Shown piece by piece: positions 23,794-34,572 of a DNA stretch of 64,000 nucleotides. The position numbers and the translations under genes were made by a program. The notes beneath the pieces were generated by a model. That model was not told where the DNA came from, searched no databases, and saw only the letters and a list, made by a program, of their open reading frames with translations. Numbering within the stretch: the first letter of the stretch is position 1; the number at the start of each line of letters is the position of its first letter. This DNA is from Clarireedia homoeocarpa (lineage: Eukaryota > Ascomycota > Leotiomycetes > Helotiales > Rutstroemiaceae), in the NCBI GenBank assembly GCA_001465935.1, contig LNKV01000048.1, positions 124,001 through 188,000 of the forward strand. Reading direction: 5' to 3'.

Positions 23794-25177
23794 ATGCTCT
23801 CCACCAAAACACTCGTTGCCCTTGCGGCGCTTTCACTCGCTTCTGTCCGGGCTATCGATCTTGATACAAGCGACACCAGTACGTGTTACAAGCCAATAAC
23901 GTCGACCTAAATCTAACATCAAGACAGAATCCATTAAGAATGCTGCCAACACGATCGCTAAACAGATGGTTCAGTACTACAATGTCTCTGAACCTGGACA
24001 TCCAATTGGTGTTTTGGATGCACCATACTACTGGTGGGAGACCGGTGCCATGTTTGACACCTTGATCCAGTATTGGAGTCTCACTGGTGATGCTCAATTC
24101 AATAAGATTGTGACGGAAGGCATGGTAGCTCAGCAAGGCAATCAGGACTTCATGCCGACCAACCAAACAAAGAGCGAGGGCAATGACGATCAATCTGTCT
24201 GGGCCTTGGCCGCGATGTCAGCAGCAGAATCGAAACTACCCGAGGCACAGAATGTAACCTGGTTCGACCTTGCGAATGAGGTATTCAACGAGCAAGCAGC
24301 TCGATGGGATGATGAGAATTGCGGTGGAGGTCTCCGCTGGCAAATCTTCGCTTTCAATGCTGGGTACACTTACAAGAATAGTTTCACAAACGGAAACTTC
24401 TTCCAACTCGCATCTCGTCTTGCCGCATACACTGGCAACAGCACCTATTCCGAATGGGCTTCTAAAGCATTCAACTGGACCACCTCTGTGGGTCTTATTA
24501 CCAACGATGGAAAGGTCTTCGACGGTACAGATGTAACAAAGAACTGCAGCAGCAGCAGCATCGACAAAGTGCAATTCTCTGGGAACGCTGGAACCTTCAT
24601 CTCTGGAGCTGCTTATATGTACAATGTTACCAAAGGTTCTGAACAATGGAAGAAGACACTTGACAGTCTCCTCAACGCCACGACCGAGACATTCTTCCCC
24701 AATGGCATCGCTACTGAAATTGCTTGCGAATCCCAAAACACTTGCACTACTGACCTACTCGCTTACAAGGGATTGCTCGGACATGCACTTGTGGAGACTC
24801 TCAAGGTCGCACCATATACTGAAGGTCTCATTCTCAGCAAACTTCAAACCTCTGCGAAAGCAGCCGCAAAGGCCTGCGATGACTCTGGATGTGCGTTTGT
24901 CTGGGATGGACCAGCCAAGAATTCGACAAGTGGTGTTGGACAACAGTTGGATGCTCTCAACTATGTCCAGGGACTGCTCTATAAAGAGGCAGCATCACCT
25001 GCCACAAACGCAACCTCGACCAGCGGTGGGTCAGGAACCACGTCAGGCTCAGGTGCTTCGAGCACTACTTCGGGTGCCGCTGCAAAAAATACTAAAAATG
25101 CTGCTGCTTCTATGATGATGATGGGTTCCAGCGCTGTGATGAGTTTGTTCGGAGCTGTTGCTTGGATGCTTTTGTAA
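23794..25177 (+). CDS. GH76 mannan endo-1,6-alpha-mannosidase, DFG5/DCW1-like, GPI-anchored
   Basis: A cell-surface enzyme of the family thought to process GPI-glycan mannose and link mannoproteins to the wall. Exons are 23794-23878 and 23928-25177 (49-bp intron with a CTAAC branch site), giving 444 aa. A signal peptide is seen (LVALAALSLASVRA). The paired catalytic aspartates are in WDDENCGGGLRW (about residues 155-156). Other conserved segments are WWETGAMF and GDAQFN in the first alpha/alpha barrel helices. Many Asn-x-Ser/Thr sites, a Ser/Thr/Gly-rich spacer and a hydrophobic tail (VMSLFGAVAWMLL) fit GPI attachment. Family is clear; an exact orthologue was not assigned. Confidence 0.9.
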
Positions 25178-25553
25178 ATTAATGATGGCCGGATAGTGGG
25201 CTTGGTTCGAGTAAGCTTGAGTTTCGTAATGCCAACAGACAACAGAATATTAATGAGAAGTACCTCACCGCATTTGACTTAGACCTCCTTGCATGTGACC
25301 CGATGATTGCCCCTCCATATCTTCCATATTATTTTTGGTGGATTTCATCTGAAAGTGATTGAGGTACAAAGCGGAAATATCTTCCTGTTTCAGCCACAGT
25401 GAATGTTGAGATAAGCTTCTAGTTAAGGTTATCAGTATATCAAACCAAGAATAAACCACCAAGAATCAACCTTCCAAACTTACCTCAAGCATAGATGTCC
25501 GCTACTTTCTCTCTTATTTCATCTCAATTCTGACCTTCCTCAAAAAAAGGGGT
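25178..25553. other. Intergenic region
   Basis: This is the GH76 3' flank. Nothing recognisable. Confidence 0.4.
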
Positions 25554-25931
25554 ATGCTAGAGCTCTGCAATTTCGACAGCGAGTTATCTAGGGAAGCTCT
25601 CAATATGGACAGCACAAGTAAGCACGGAGAAGGCCTCAAGTTGGCTGCTCTGTTGATGGTTCCGGAAGGTCATCAGACCAAGTTTACTGCGTCTGGATTA
25701 TACTGGAATTTTCGCTGGGGAACAAATGATACGACATCTCTTTGGTGCTTTCCAAGTAAAGTGAAGCAGAAATTAACCAGTCAAGGCCGGCCAATCCTTC
25801 AGCTCAGATTTAAGAATCATCTAACTTCAAGACCATCGACTGATATTTCAGTTAAACTCGGAAACGTCTATGGTAGAGGCAGCAAACCAATCAGCAGAAT
25901 GTATGAACTGGTTGAAAGTCTGTCTAAATGA
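25554..25931 (+). pseudogene. Fragment resembling a GHKL (HATPase_c-like) domain
   Basis: An ATG-started 125-aa open frame. Residues ~20-60 contain HGEGLKLAALLM followed by FTASGLYWNFRWG. This resembles the second glycine box and the next beta strands of fungal proteins with a Hsp90/histidine-kinase-like ATPase fold. The helix with the catalytic Glu/Asn and the DxG box that should come first are missing, and I see no upstream exon restoring them. I therefore read it as a truncated remnant rather than a working ATPase. The resemblance is from memory of the family, and a small unrelated gene is possible. Confidence 0.4.
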
Positions 25932-26314
25932 CCAATTGTGGCATAATCATATTTCAAGAAGAATTTAGAGATATAATCGTCATTTATTGACTGTAGCTAG
26001 AATAAGACTACGAAGAAGAACACTCAACCCATTCCACACTTTCATTGATCGTGTCTGAGGTTCTTGCGAAGTGTGGGTGGAAGGATGCATATATTATGAC
26101 TTGCCTACCGTGGCTCATGTTGAAGGAGATGAATAAGAATGGTAGAGTAGAAACTTGTAAAGGGGGCTGGTGAGCCCCAACACCCTTCACCGCCCATACA
26201 GTAGGCCCGCCCCGCGAGATAATTCTGCCGCGTACTGTTCACTCACCATCTTATGTCCATCACTGCGTTATCACCCATCTTCTACCAGATTACTATATAC
26301 TTTTGATCGCCAGG
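25932..26314. other. Intergenic region
   Basis: Presumed promoter of the Ybp-family gene. No other signal is seen. Confidence 0.4.
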
Positions 26315-28227
26315 ATGGCTTCAGACTACAATCCTCTAGTCGATATTAAGACTCTCGCACCTCCAGAAGGCGACCCTATCATTTACTTGAATTTCCTTCG
26401 AAAGATATTCATCACAGATAAACCCCCACCAGATCTACGCAGGCAGCTCTTGGAGAGATTCGATGAGCTATTACAAAGTGAAGAGCTCGCCAACCTCTTA
26501 GGTTGGGAAGCCTTGCCTATCCTAATCGAGGTCGCCGACTCCCAATCTTGTTTAAGCACCATCGCCCGTCTTGGAAACCCGCGAGAATGTATACTTGGTA
26601 TTTTGGAGGAATTGCAGAAACTGGACTTGGAAGGAATCGAAGACGACTGGCAAGAGGAAGAGACCCCAGCAGATGGTCCAGCGAAAACAAGGGAACCAAA
26701 CAATATTGATCATTTCTGCACTCTGCTAGACCTTCTCTCTGTCCTTCATCCTCGGCTTAAAACGAAGCACCCTTCTCGATTCCTGAGTAGCACCATAATC
26801 GCCATCATAAACGCATACCAACCTTCACATCGAGCTACAATTGCGGTTGGAAAGTTTGTCCATGCAGTCTCTGGAAAGAAGCGACCGACATTACCTGGAC
26901 GGAAATCTAGTCTCAGCATCAACAACGTTATGCGCCCAGACATTGACACATCGTTACCCACAGCTCCTGACCCTGAAGCGCAAGAGGAGGATGAACTCGA
27001 GTCCGCCATACAGAAGAAGCTTCTGCAGGGCTTGGTTACGGCGATGTTGGATTACTACATTGGTCAGTTTCCTTTGGAATGGGCTGGAAGATTGCTCGAG
27101 TCTTTCGATCCAAAACGCGTCGTGGCGGGAAGGACTACCCTCGCCGAGGCATTTCAGACGAAGCCAGAATTCCAAATTCGCGATACCGTTGTAGGACAAC
27201 TTGTTGTAAGTGCTCCTTTCACGGAAGCTTTAAGACAGACAAATAACGTATATAGGCTCTATGTCGCGACTTAGGATTGGTTGACTACGATCTCCTCTTC
27301 GAAGCAATGTATCCGTCAGAGCCTATCGCGCATGCTCCGAATCCCGAAGATGATTTACCAGACTCACCTGAGCAGATACCACTCTCGCCGAATGGCTGCT
27401 TGTACCTTTTCACATCTCTAATCTTCTCTATTACCATGTTTCAGACCAAAACACCAGAACCGACCATGGCAATTTTCCCGGACCATGCAAAATTAATGAC
27501 TCAATTCTTCGAGCCTGCTGCCGAGGCACCACTCTCGATTGCAGACGCAATATTAGCTATTGGGCTATGGCTAGAACATAGGAACAAATTTGTCTCTGGG
27601 GAATTCAAGGACAATGACTTTATCGCACATTTACGAGCCCTATCAGTATGGTCTGCTACGAACCCTTCCCCAGGACTACGATACTGCGCCCACATACTCA
27701 CATCGGCTATTTTACATGCACATCCAGCTGATACTATGAGGCTAACATTTATTTCGAAAACGTTACAAGACATTTCAGACCAAGTTCCGTTCGCTGAAGC
27801 GTTGAAAGCGTCAGCTATCACCTGGTTGAAGGAGGAATTTATTACAGCCCATGAAAGAAAGGCAGAAAATATATTCTCGACGGCGGGTCCTCTTCTTGCG
27901 ACCAAGCAGTCTATTTTCCTGAACCTGCCATCTCTAGAAAGTCTGTCTGATGAAGAACTATTAGAAACCTTAATAAGGAGTTTCTCTCTTCACATGGCGG
28001 TGTTGAATTTCTTATTCTTCATCTCAGCAGAACAATACAAAACTGTTGTACCGGATGGAATGATGAAAGAAGTCGAAACTTCCTTCCTGGGACCATTACA
28101 GAGTGCTCAGGCACGAGCGCTGAAGACTTTGGGATCGTCGGAAGATGAAGAGCCAAGTCCTCATATGGAAATGGAGTTACTAGGGGAACAAATCTCGATG
28201 TGCTTAGCGAAACTTCATGAGACATGA
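26315..28227 (+). CDS. Yap1-binding protein / glomulin-like family (Kinetochor_Ybp2)
   Basis: Exons are 26315-27205 and 27256-28227 (50-bp intron), giving 620 aa. Splicing rejoins an open helical protein at GQLV-ALCRDLGLVDYDLLFE. It is mostly alpha-helical, with a SCLSTIARLGNPRE segment (near residue 80) and long HEAT-like repeats. These are features I associate with the fungal DUF1760/Ybp family (PF08568) related to yeast Ybp1/Ybp2 and plant ALF4/glomulin. Yeast members assist Yap1 oxidation or act at kinetochores; which role applies here is unknown. There is no signal peptide or membrane segment, so a cytoplasmic or nuclear protein is expected. Confidence 0.72.
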
Positions 28228-28663
28228 TGGGACTGATGGTATGATTTGATGATTTATGAGCAACGGCAAAACACTTTGCAGTCGGATCATTGTTGAAAAG
28301 ATGACGGCTAGAAAGCGTGTGTTTACTGCACTTATTAGAGATCGAAGGTCCGGTGTCGGCTCTGCAATTATGCTTATATAGTTCGGCATCCTGTATCAAC
28401 TTCTAATGTTGAGGTGCAATCTAGACATAACATTACTTTACGATGCAGCTTCAGGTAATAGTTTCTTGGACACCTACAATTTGAACAATTCTGCAAATTC
28501 AACTCAATGTCTCCCATTCAAGACATTAACGCTGGAGGTAGGATGATGGAAAAAATATATATCTTTTCCAAGTCAATGATAAATATATACATATCCGCAC
28601 CAAAGATATCTACAGAACGAAATTAACATCCTCAAATTCACCCATCATTCATGCCCCTTCATC
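28228..28663. other. Convergent 3' intergenic region
   Basis: This lies between the Ybp-family gene and the minus-strand galactanase. It is AT-rich at 28540-28600. No gene is seen. Confidence 0.4.
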
Positions 28664-29790
28664 CTAGATACTCGCAAAAGCAGCCAAACTTGACCTCGCC
28701 ACCCCATTCGACCCAACCAACAAATTATCCGCACAACTACTTCCCAACGCAGCATTATTAATCCAAGCTGGCTCCCAATAAAACAATCCTACTCCTCCCT
28801 TCACCCCCGCCACCACAGCCGCCACATCCTTAATCCATGTCGTCTGTCCCGCCGCGCTAAACGGCACGCTGCTCGCATCAGACGGGAACGCATACGCCGG
28901 TTTTGGACACGAGTACGGCCAATTCGTCTCCGCCACAACCAGACTCTTCCCCCACGTCGCCGCCATATTCGTCAGCGTCGATTTCAAGTTCGCGAGCGTC
29001 GCGCTGCTCGAATAAAATGGATAGTACGACACACCCATCATGTCGTAGTCGGCGGAGACGAAGGTCTTGTACGAGAGTACTTGCTGGTAGAAGTACTGTT
29101 GCTGGGACCAATTCCATCCGTTGTCGAGGTGCACCATGATTTTGGGCCCGGAGCCGAGATTTGAGTACCGGATGCCGGAGGCGGCCGAGTGCAGCAGCTG
29201 TGCAATGTTGGCGTAGTTGGGCTGTTCGCCGAGAGGCCAGAGGAGTCCCGCGCGGATCTCATTGCCGATGGAGATTATGGATGGGGTGATCCCCGCTGCG
29301 GCGAAGGCGTTGGATACATCGAGGGTGTAGTTGTATACTTCCCATGCGAGGTTACCGACTGTATCGGTGGGCCAGCCGGAGGGAATGCTCTAGGGCTATG
29401 TTAGTTGTTTTGTTCTTGCTGACACACCGTGTGATCTTGATAGGAAGAGGAAGGTAGGTAACATACTTGATGACTTGGATCAGCCCATGTGTCGCTCAAG
29501 TGAAGGTCAAGGTAGATGTTCAGTCCAGCGGCCTTTGCACGTTTCGCAAGTTTGAGGTTGTAGTCGAGGTTGTACGATCCGCCCGAGGGGTTGACCCACA
29601 CTCTCTGACGAACCGTATTGACGCCACTTGCTTTCAGTATCGTCTCAAGCGGCTGTGTAGTTCCGGCAGTATTCTTGTATGAGTATCCCGAAGCTTCCTC
29701 CACCGCTACAGAAGACCAATCAACACCTTTGTAAGTAAGAGCTGCAAAAGCCGAGGGCGCCAAGGCCAGGAGAGATGTGAAGAGCTTCAT
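28664..29790 (-). CDS. Arabinogalactan endo-beta-1,4-galactanase, GH53
   Basis: A secreted enzyme that hydrolyses beta-1,4-galactan side chains of rhamnogalacturonan I. Minus-strand exons are 29790-29467 and 29389-28664, with a 77-bp intron. The 349-aa product matches the usual size of fungal GH53 enzymes. The signal peptide (LFTSLLALAPSAFA) is followed by LTYKGVDWSS, typical of the mature N terminus. Catalytic acid/base Glu lies in SIGNEIRAGLLWP (near residue 147) and the nucleophile Glu in VVAETNWPY (near 260). Other clan GH-A landmarks are VNTVRQRVWVNP and LDLHLSDTWADP. There is no binding module. Confidence 0.94.
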
Positions 29791-30795
29791 GTTTTGAAGT
29801 GTGAACTGGAAACGGATGTGGAAGGATACCCTTCCTGGACTGGGTTGATCTTTTATATATATCCATTGAGTCTTAACGCGCCAGTAAATTAATATCCGGT
29901 AATGAACAGGACTCTTGGTACTGGTAGTGGATACAACCCTTCCATCCCACCCCTGAATGGAATCTGGGGAAACCCGTGCACAAATAACCCGAAAATCCGT
30001 CTATTAGAAACAATGGTTCTTCTACCGAAACATGTCTACTCCACATATCGGCGGGGATGACAAGGTGCCAATTGCTCCTTGCCCCTTCATACATATATTT
30101 TTTAATTTGGTCAGATGGGTCATGTGTTTGTATTATGCCGTATTAGAAGGTTTTTGCTATACGGTAGTGGCAAAGATCGTTCTGCCGAAGATGGTTTTGT
30201 TATTTTTCCGTGTTGTAATTCATTCGTGCGCATCAGTGGTTTTTAAGAACGAGGATACAACCAACTCAGGGTTAGCGGCCGGTAAATAGTGGGTTGACGG
30301 CTAGAGGTTACGGCAATCCTTGATCATGTGAAAGAGAAGGATTTTCTGCTGTACTCCCGTAACGCGATGACAATCTAATTCCAAACGAGTACTTGGACTG
30401 TGCAGTAAACAGTTCTAGTGATTCTCGCGAATCGTAGTTCTACCGATTGTTCCTGATCCGGTTGATTCTGTTTAGCTACGGAGTTTGTAGTTCATCTCAT
30501 CGCAACACAGTTACTATACGATTACCAACCGCGGAGAAACATACCATGGTAGAGCGATGAAATATCTATTTTCGCTGAATTGTGCTGAGATAAAGTTTCC
30601 AGATACAAATTTCAAGTTTGATTGATAACCTAATGTGCTCCCTAGCACATCAAATGCAATATTGTATACTCAAAGTCTTCTTTCGTTTGTGTTTCTCCAT
30701 AATAAAAATGTCTAGAATCGTCTCTATCTGTCAAAATTGTACGCTCCTCACCTCGATCAAAACACACCGCTGTTGATGACTTGTATGCTGCGATA
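29791..30795. other. Intergenic region
   Basis: This is the galactanase promoter region and the boundary of the accessory island. A TATATATAT tract near 29856 could be the galactanase TATA box. No gene is supported. Confidence 0.5.
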
Positions 30796-32546
30796 TCAGG
30801 AGCGCGTGGGGATGAAAGCTTTGAGATACTCCCTCAAACTGGGATCGCATGCATAAACATACGTTCCACGGATACCACGCGTCATGAGAACCGCATATAT
30901 CTGTGTAATGAATCGCAGCAGGTCGTCATCCGAATACTTCCTGCCGAGAACTGGGTTATTCTCCTTGCCCTTCTTGTCAAAGTACGAGTTGCGATCAATG
31001 AAAAGGCGCCTCCTCTCAGGGTCGAATCGCAGATCAAGACCAATAATAACACCAACGTAGTTCAGATCGTATGGATTGATCCTACTTCCTCGAGTGCTTT
31101 GCTAGAAGCAATCCAGTCAGCGATGACGCTGTTCCAGCGGAGCTGAGTCTGGCCAATTTCTATGTCGAACTCGTTCTTGTCCTTTTTACTCTTCCACGGC
31201 CATGCAAAGCCAGCGACCATTCGTGAAAGGCCTACTTCAGCATTACGTTGGAAAATTTGGTCTCGCATGTGTGCAACGTTGTCGAACGAGCGAAAATCAT
31301 ATTCTCCAAAATCCTGTCTCACTCTTGGATACGAGAGAGGGTGAGGATCGAGAATCCAACGAACATAAGACACAAAATCAGATCCCGCTTTGACACGCAT
31401 CTGGGTCCGAAGTTGAAAATGCCGTCCCGATGCACGAGTGTCGGCGACCAGACCTGACAACAGCTCTGTGGGCAAATCAGCTGGTCGTACACTCTGCGCA
31501 GCGTCTAAGAGGAATACTTGATGTCGACTCTTCGCCCGTATCCAATCAAGTTGAGTCTTGCTTTTATCGTCGCTACCAAAAAGCGCGCTCGTGATGGTTG
31601 CGAACTTGGTGTTAAGGATTGCCCCTGCTTGATTGGCGCGTTGATTAAGCCGATGGGTTTCATCTACCAACAGAAGGTCGAAAATCCCCTCTGCTTCTCC
31701 AACTTTGAAGGGATCAATGACCATTGAGGGTTGAAGCCCAGGCGTTTTCTGGAAGACAATCTTGATGGACTTTCGCAACGATTGCTGGGGCACCACCAGG
31801 CCGATGCGGAGGCCATGAAGTAGCCGTTGATTCCTTTCGGTAAAGAAATTAGAGAACCGCAAGTCGCTATCCAGATCTTCTAGTGAAGTAAATGTCTTAA
31901 TGTCGATGAGTAGTTTGATCATGTATATCGCCATGACCGTTTTTCCTGTGCCTGGATCACCTTGGATGACGATTGTGCTTTTGCTGCCTCTCTCAATATC
32001 AATAAAGAGCCCATTGACGATTTCCTCTACTGAGTTGGCTTGATATTCTGTTAGCGCTTTGAATGGAGACAGTTTGAAAAGGTCGCTGTTTTCGATTTCG
32101 GGGATACTTCGGGTGAAGACGCCCTCCGCCTTGAGTCGTTCGAAGACGTTGCGAAAGCCTTCGCGGTACATCTCGCGTTGATAGTACTGCGTTTCCGTGA
32201 TACCGTTATTTCGATTGAGCACCCGATTGGCAGCGTCACCGGCCAACATTTTGATAAGGTAAGACTCCAAGTCAAGGCAAACTGACTTATTGAATCTCTC
32301 ATCGATAATGATGCGAATGTTCTTGAGATGCTGTTTCGCAGGCGTTTTGAGATGCTGATGCATTCGGCTGGCGGCATTGAGCGTCTCCCCAACGTAGATG
32401 TCCCTCGGCGTGTTCGAATTAGCGTGTGCGGGTCCATTGCCGTCGTCCAGTACATACACTACAGGCCAATTGCCATGTTTCTCGTCGTGGGACTTCCACG
32501 TTGTGACGGCTGCTTGGGAAAATTCAAGCCGTGCCAATTTCACCAT
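30796..32546 (-). pseudogene. GIY-YIG nuclease / DUF2075 helicase, bacterial type, frameshifted
   Basis: Read on the minus strand from ATG 32546. An N-terminal GIY-YIG-like domain has VVYVL, DIYVGET, the Arg in AASRMHQH, the Glu in LDLESYLI and the Asn in RVLNRNNG. It is followed by an SF1-like DUF2075 (Schlafen group 3-type) ATPase. That has Walker A GDPGTGKT, Walker B LLLVDETHRL, motif III QVFLLDAAQS and a LRTQMRV motif. The main frame stops at 31062 just after GSIHTI. The family continuation (YDLNYVGVIIGLDLRFDP and on to LMTRGIRGTYVY) is intact in another frame and ends at a stop at 30796-30798. Against the family pattern HTIQGYDL, about 13 nt are missing there, and no GT-AG intron explains it. 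There are no introns, unlike the fungal genes around it. A bacterial origin is inferred. Confidence 0.78.
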
Positions 32547-32866
32547 ACTTTTGGCTGCTTCCTCGAGCTTTGTCAACGGGATACTTTTTGCGCGTGTTTT
32601 GGAGCTTCTTCTCAAGCACGATCTGCTCAGGATCGGCTCCGATGCGGTCAGCGAGAAGACAATAGGTCACTACGGCTGCAAGTTCTACCCGTATGCGCTT
32701 CGGGTCTGCTTTGGCGGCCCACTGAAAGCACTCGACCAATTCGCCAGCTTCGGTCGCGATGCTCTTGGCGGGTAGACAAATTTGGAATCGACAGCAATGA
32801 TGAGGAATTTGTCCGTAGCCGTAGAATATATCGCGTATCGCTCTTAACTTCTTCCTCCCTATTCAT
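32524..32866 (-). pseudogene. MazG-like nucleotide pyrophosphohydrolase, degraded
   Basis: The frame ending at 32524 encodes SIATEAGELVECFQW, VVTYCLLADRIGADPEQI and KKYPVDKARGSSQKYGEI. This is the all-alpha NTP pyrophosphohydrolase fold (MazG/dCTPase type), which hydrolyses NTPs to NMP and pyrophosphate. The first metal motif ExxE (EAGE) is present. In the second, ELADV reads ELAAV, so a metal-binding Asp is Ala (codon GCC at 32674-32676). The N terminus is not in one frame: ATG AAT AGG at 32866 opens MNREEE, while the likely continuation LRAIRD lies in another frame. Its stop codon overlaps the helicase ATG (32546) by 23 nt, as in bacterial operons. Confidence 0.65.
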
Positions 32867-33584
32867 TGCCAATCTTCTAATTGGCTCTATAGACACTTCC
32901 GTAAGGTCGGAAGCTGCTCCAAGATTTTTCTCTTTCGAACGTTCAATGTCCTGGGCGATTGAGTTTATACCTTTCATATATAGGCAGCAACTTTAATATT
33001 GAACATGTCACGTTACATAATAGATACAGGGCAAGCCACCCATGCGAAAAAGTCGAGTTTGCAAGCCCTCCGGCTGGTGTGGCGGCCGCACCGGTGGACG
33101 ACGATGCTCATATGGAACACGTACCAAAAGCTCAAATTGAAAATGAAATAGGGAGATCTTGGGTCAATGTAAAGAGACAAAGTAGGAGGTCGGGAATATG
33201 TTGTATTCCGAACTCCAAACTGAAAGCTAAGAAGAAAAGAAAGAAAAGCCCCGCATATTCGCATGCAGAAGAACCAACACCTCGACTTTTCCCACCAGCC
33301 ATATTATTTGCGCAGAGAATGTAGCCACTTCCCTCCTGTTCTATCACAGGCAAGTATAAAAGGAGAGATGAACGTAGAACAAAGCAGTAATCGATTCACC
33401 GGATATCGCAGATTGGAATACCTTCGCAATCAACGCATTTCCAAGCACACATATCTAGTATTCATTAAAGCTATGTTGAACCATCGGAACGTCGTACATA
33501 TGGAGGCCATATTGAAGACCCGCCGTTAAGATATCAAGCCATCGGTACTTTGGAACCTCAACGCCTAACTACTCGTATTGGACT
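32867..33584. other. Spacer inside the accessory island
   Basis: This lies between the bacterial-type pair and the kinase-like relic, which diverge from here. A minus-strand frame continues upstream of 32866 to an ATG at 32977, but shows no domain. Nothing else is recognised. Confidence 0.4.
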
Positions 33585-33590
33585 TTGGCG

Positions 33591-34572
33591 ATGCAGCCAC
33601 AGGTAGCTCGTCTGAAATCAGGTAATCTTCCACTGCCACAATATAACGGCCAACGCATCACTGTTTCACTCTTCGCGAGCTCCCCCTGCCAAGCAAATGG
33701 GAATTTGCAGCACGAAACCTACATCGAAGATCGGTTGATCGGCCTCCTAAACCAAGCTGTCACTGCCGATGGCAAAGGTTATGACGAGCTCGTTGACGAG
33801 GTCTCCGACATTATCCTTGACCTTGGAAAGCCTCCTTTCTCGCGGGTGGCGTTACTACTACCTCATTCCGTTCTCTCCGATCAAGGCTTGCACTCGTATC
33901 TCTAACCTGAGACTCTTGAATTTCGCCTCCACAGTCCAAACTGTCGATAATAAAGCCGTCATCTTCTATATCAGCCCAGACGACGAAATCTCGCCCCCAG
34001 ACGCTGTGCCGGATCCCGATTTTGAGACTGAGTTCCAAGCTGACAGCATGATCCCTCATTAATATTTCAGAGAAGTCATCATTCACCGTGCCTTTGTCAG
34101 CGGGAATCGTACTGTCAACAAAGTTCAGGTCGGCTCTCACACTATGCTGTGCAAGGCTCACAGAGCAGGACTTCAAGACTCAAAACTTAAACAAGAGCTA
34201 GTCAGCGCACAGAAAATACGGGAGGCTTTCACTGATGCTCGCGCTCATATTCGCGTCCCAAGCCTTCAAGGATATGTCAGATATGCTAATTCAGGAGCAA
34301 TCGTCGGACTGCTGCGTGAATTCATTCTATCTGGCATCTACGGCGGCACCTTACGCGACGTGAATGTGTCCACTGTGCGAAAGGAAATGAGATGGAAGTG
34401 GGAAAATCAAATAAGCAAGACTGTGGATGAACTATATGAGGCTGGAGTAGTTGGGGGAGATGGGAAGGCGTCTAATGTACTTATCGACCAGAGTGACAAC
34501 GCCTGGCTTATCAACTTCGTGAGCGAGTGGTCGAAAGGATGGGTAGATGAGGAGCTGACTGGCAGCAGATAA
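33591..34572 (+). pseudogene. Fungal protein kinase-like gene, multiply frameshifted
   Basis: Three successive plus-strand frames give an ordered match to the lineage-expanded fungal kinase-like proteins. Frame one starts near 33591 with the N-terminal region containing ETYIEDRLIGLL and YDELVDEVSDIILDLG, and stops at 33905. Frame two holds AVIFYISPDDEISPPDAV and stops at 34062. Frame three (to 34572) holds the catalytic half, with GGTLRDVNV and GVVGGDGKASNVLI in place of the usual VxWGDGKxxNVLID. The DFG-equivalent Asp-Phe-Gly reads NFV, and the protein ends at EELTGSR, short of the C-lobe. At least two shifts and lost metal-binding residues mean it is not functional. Confidence 0.7.
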
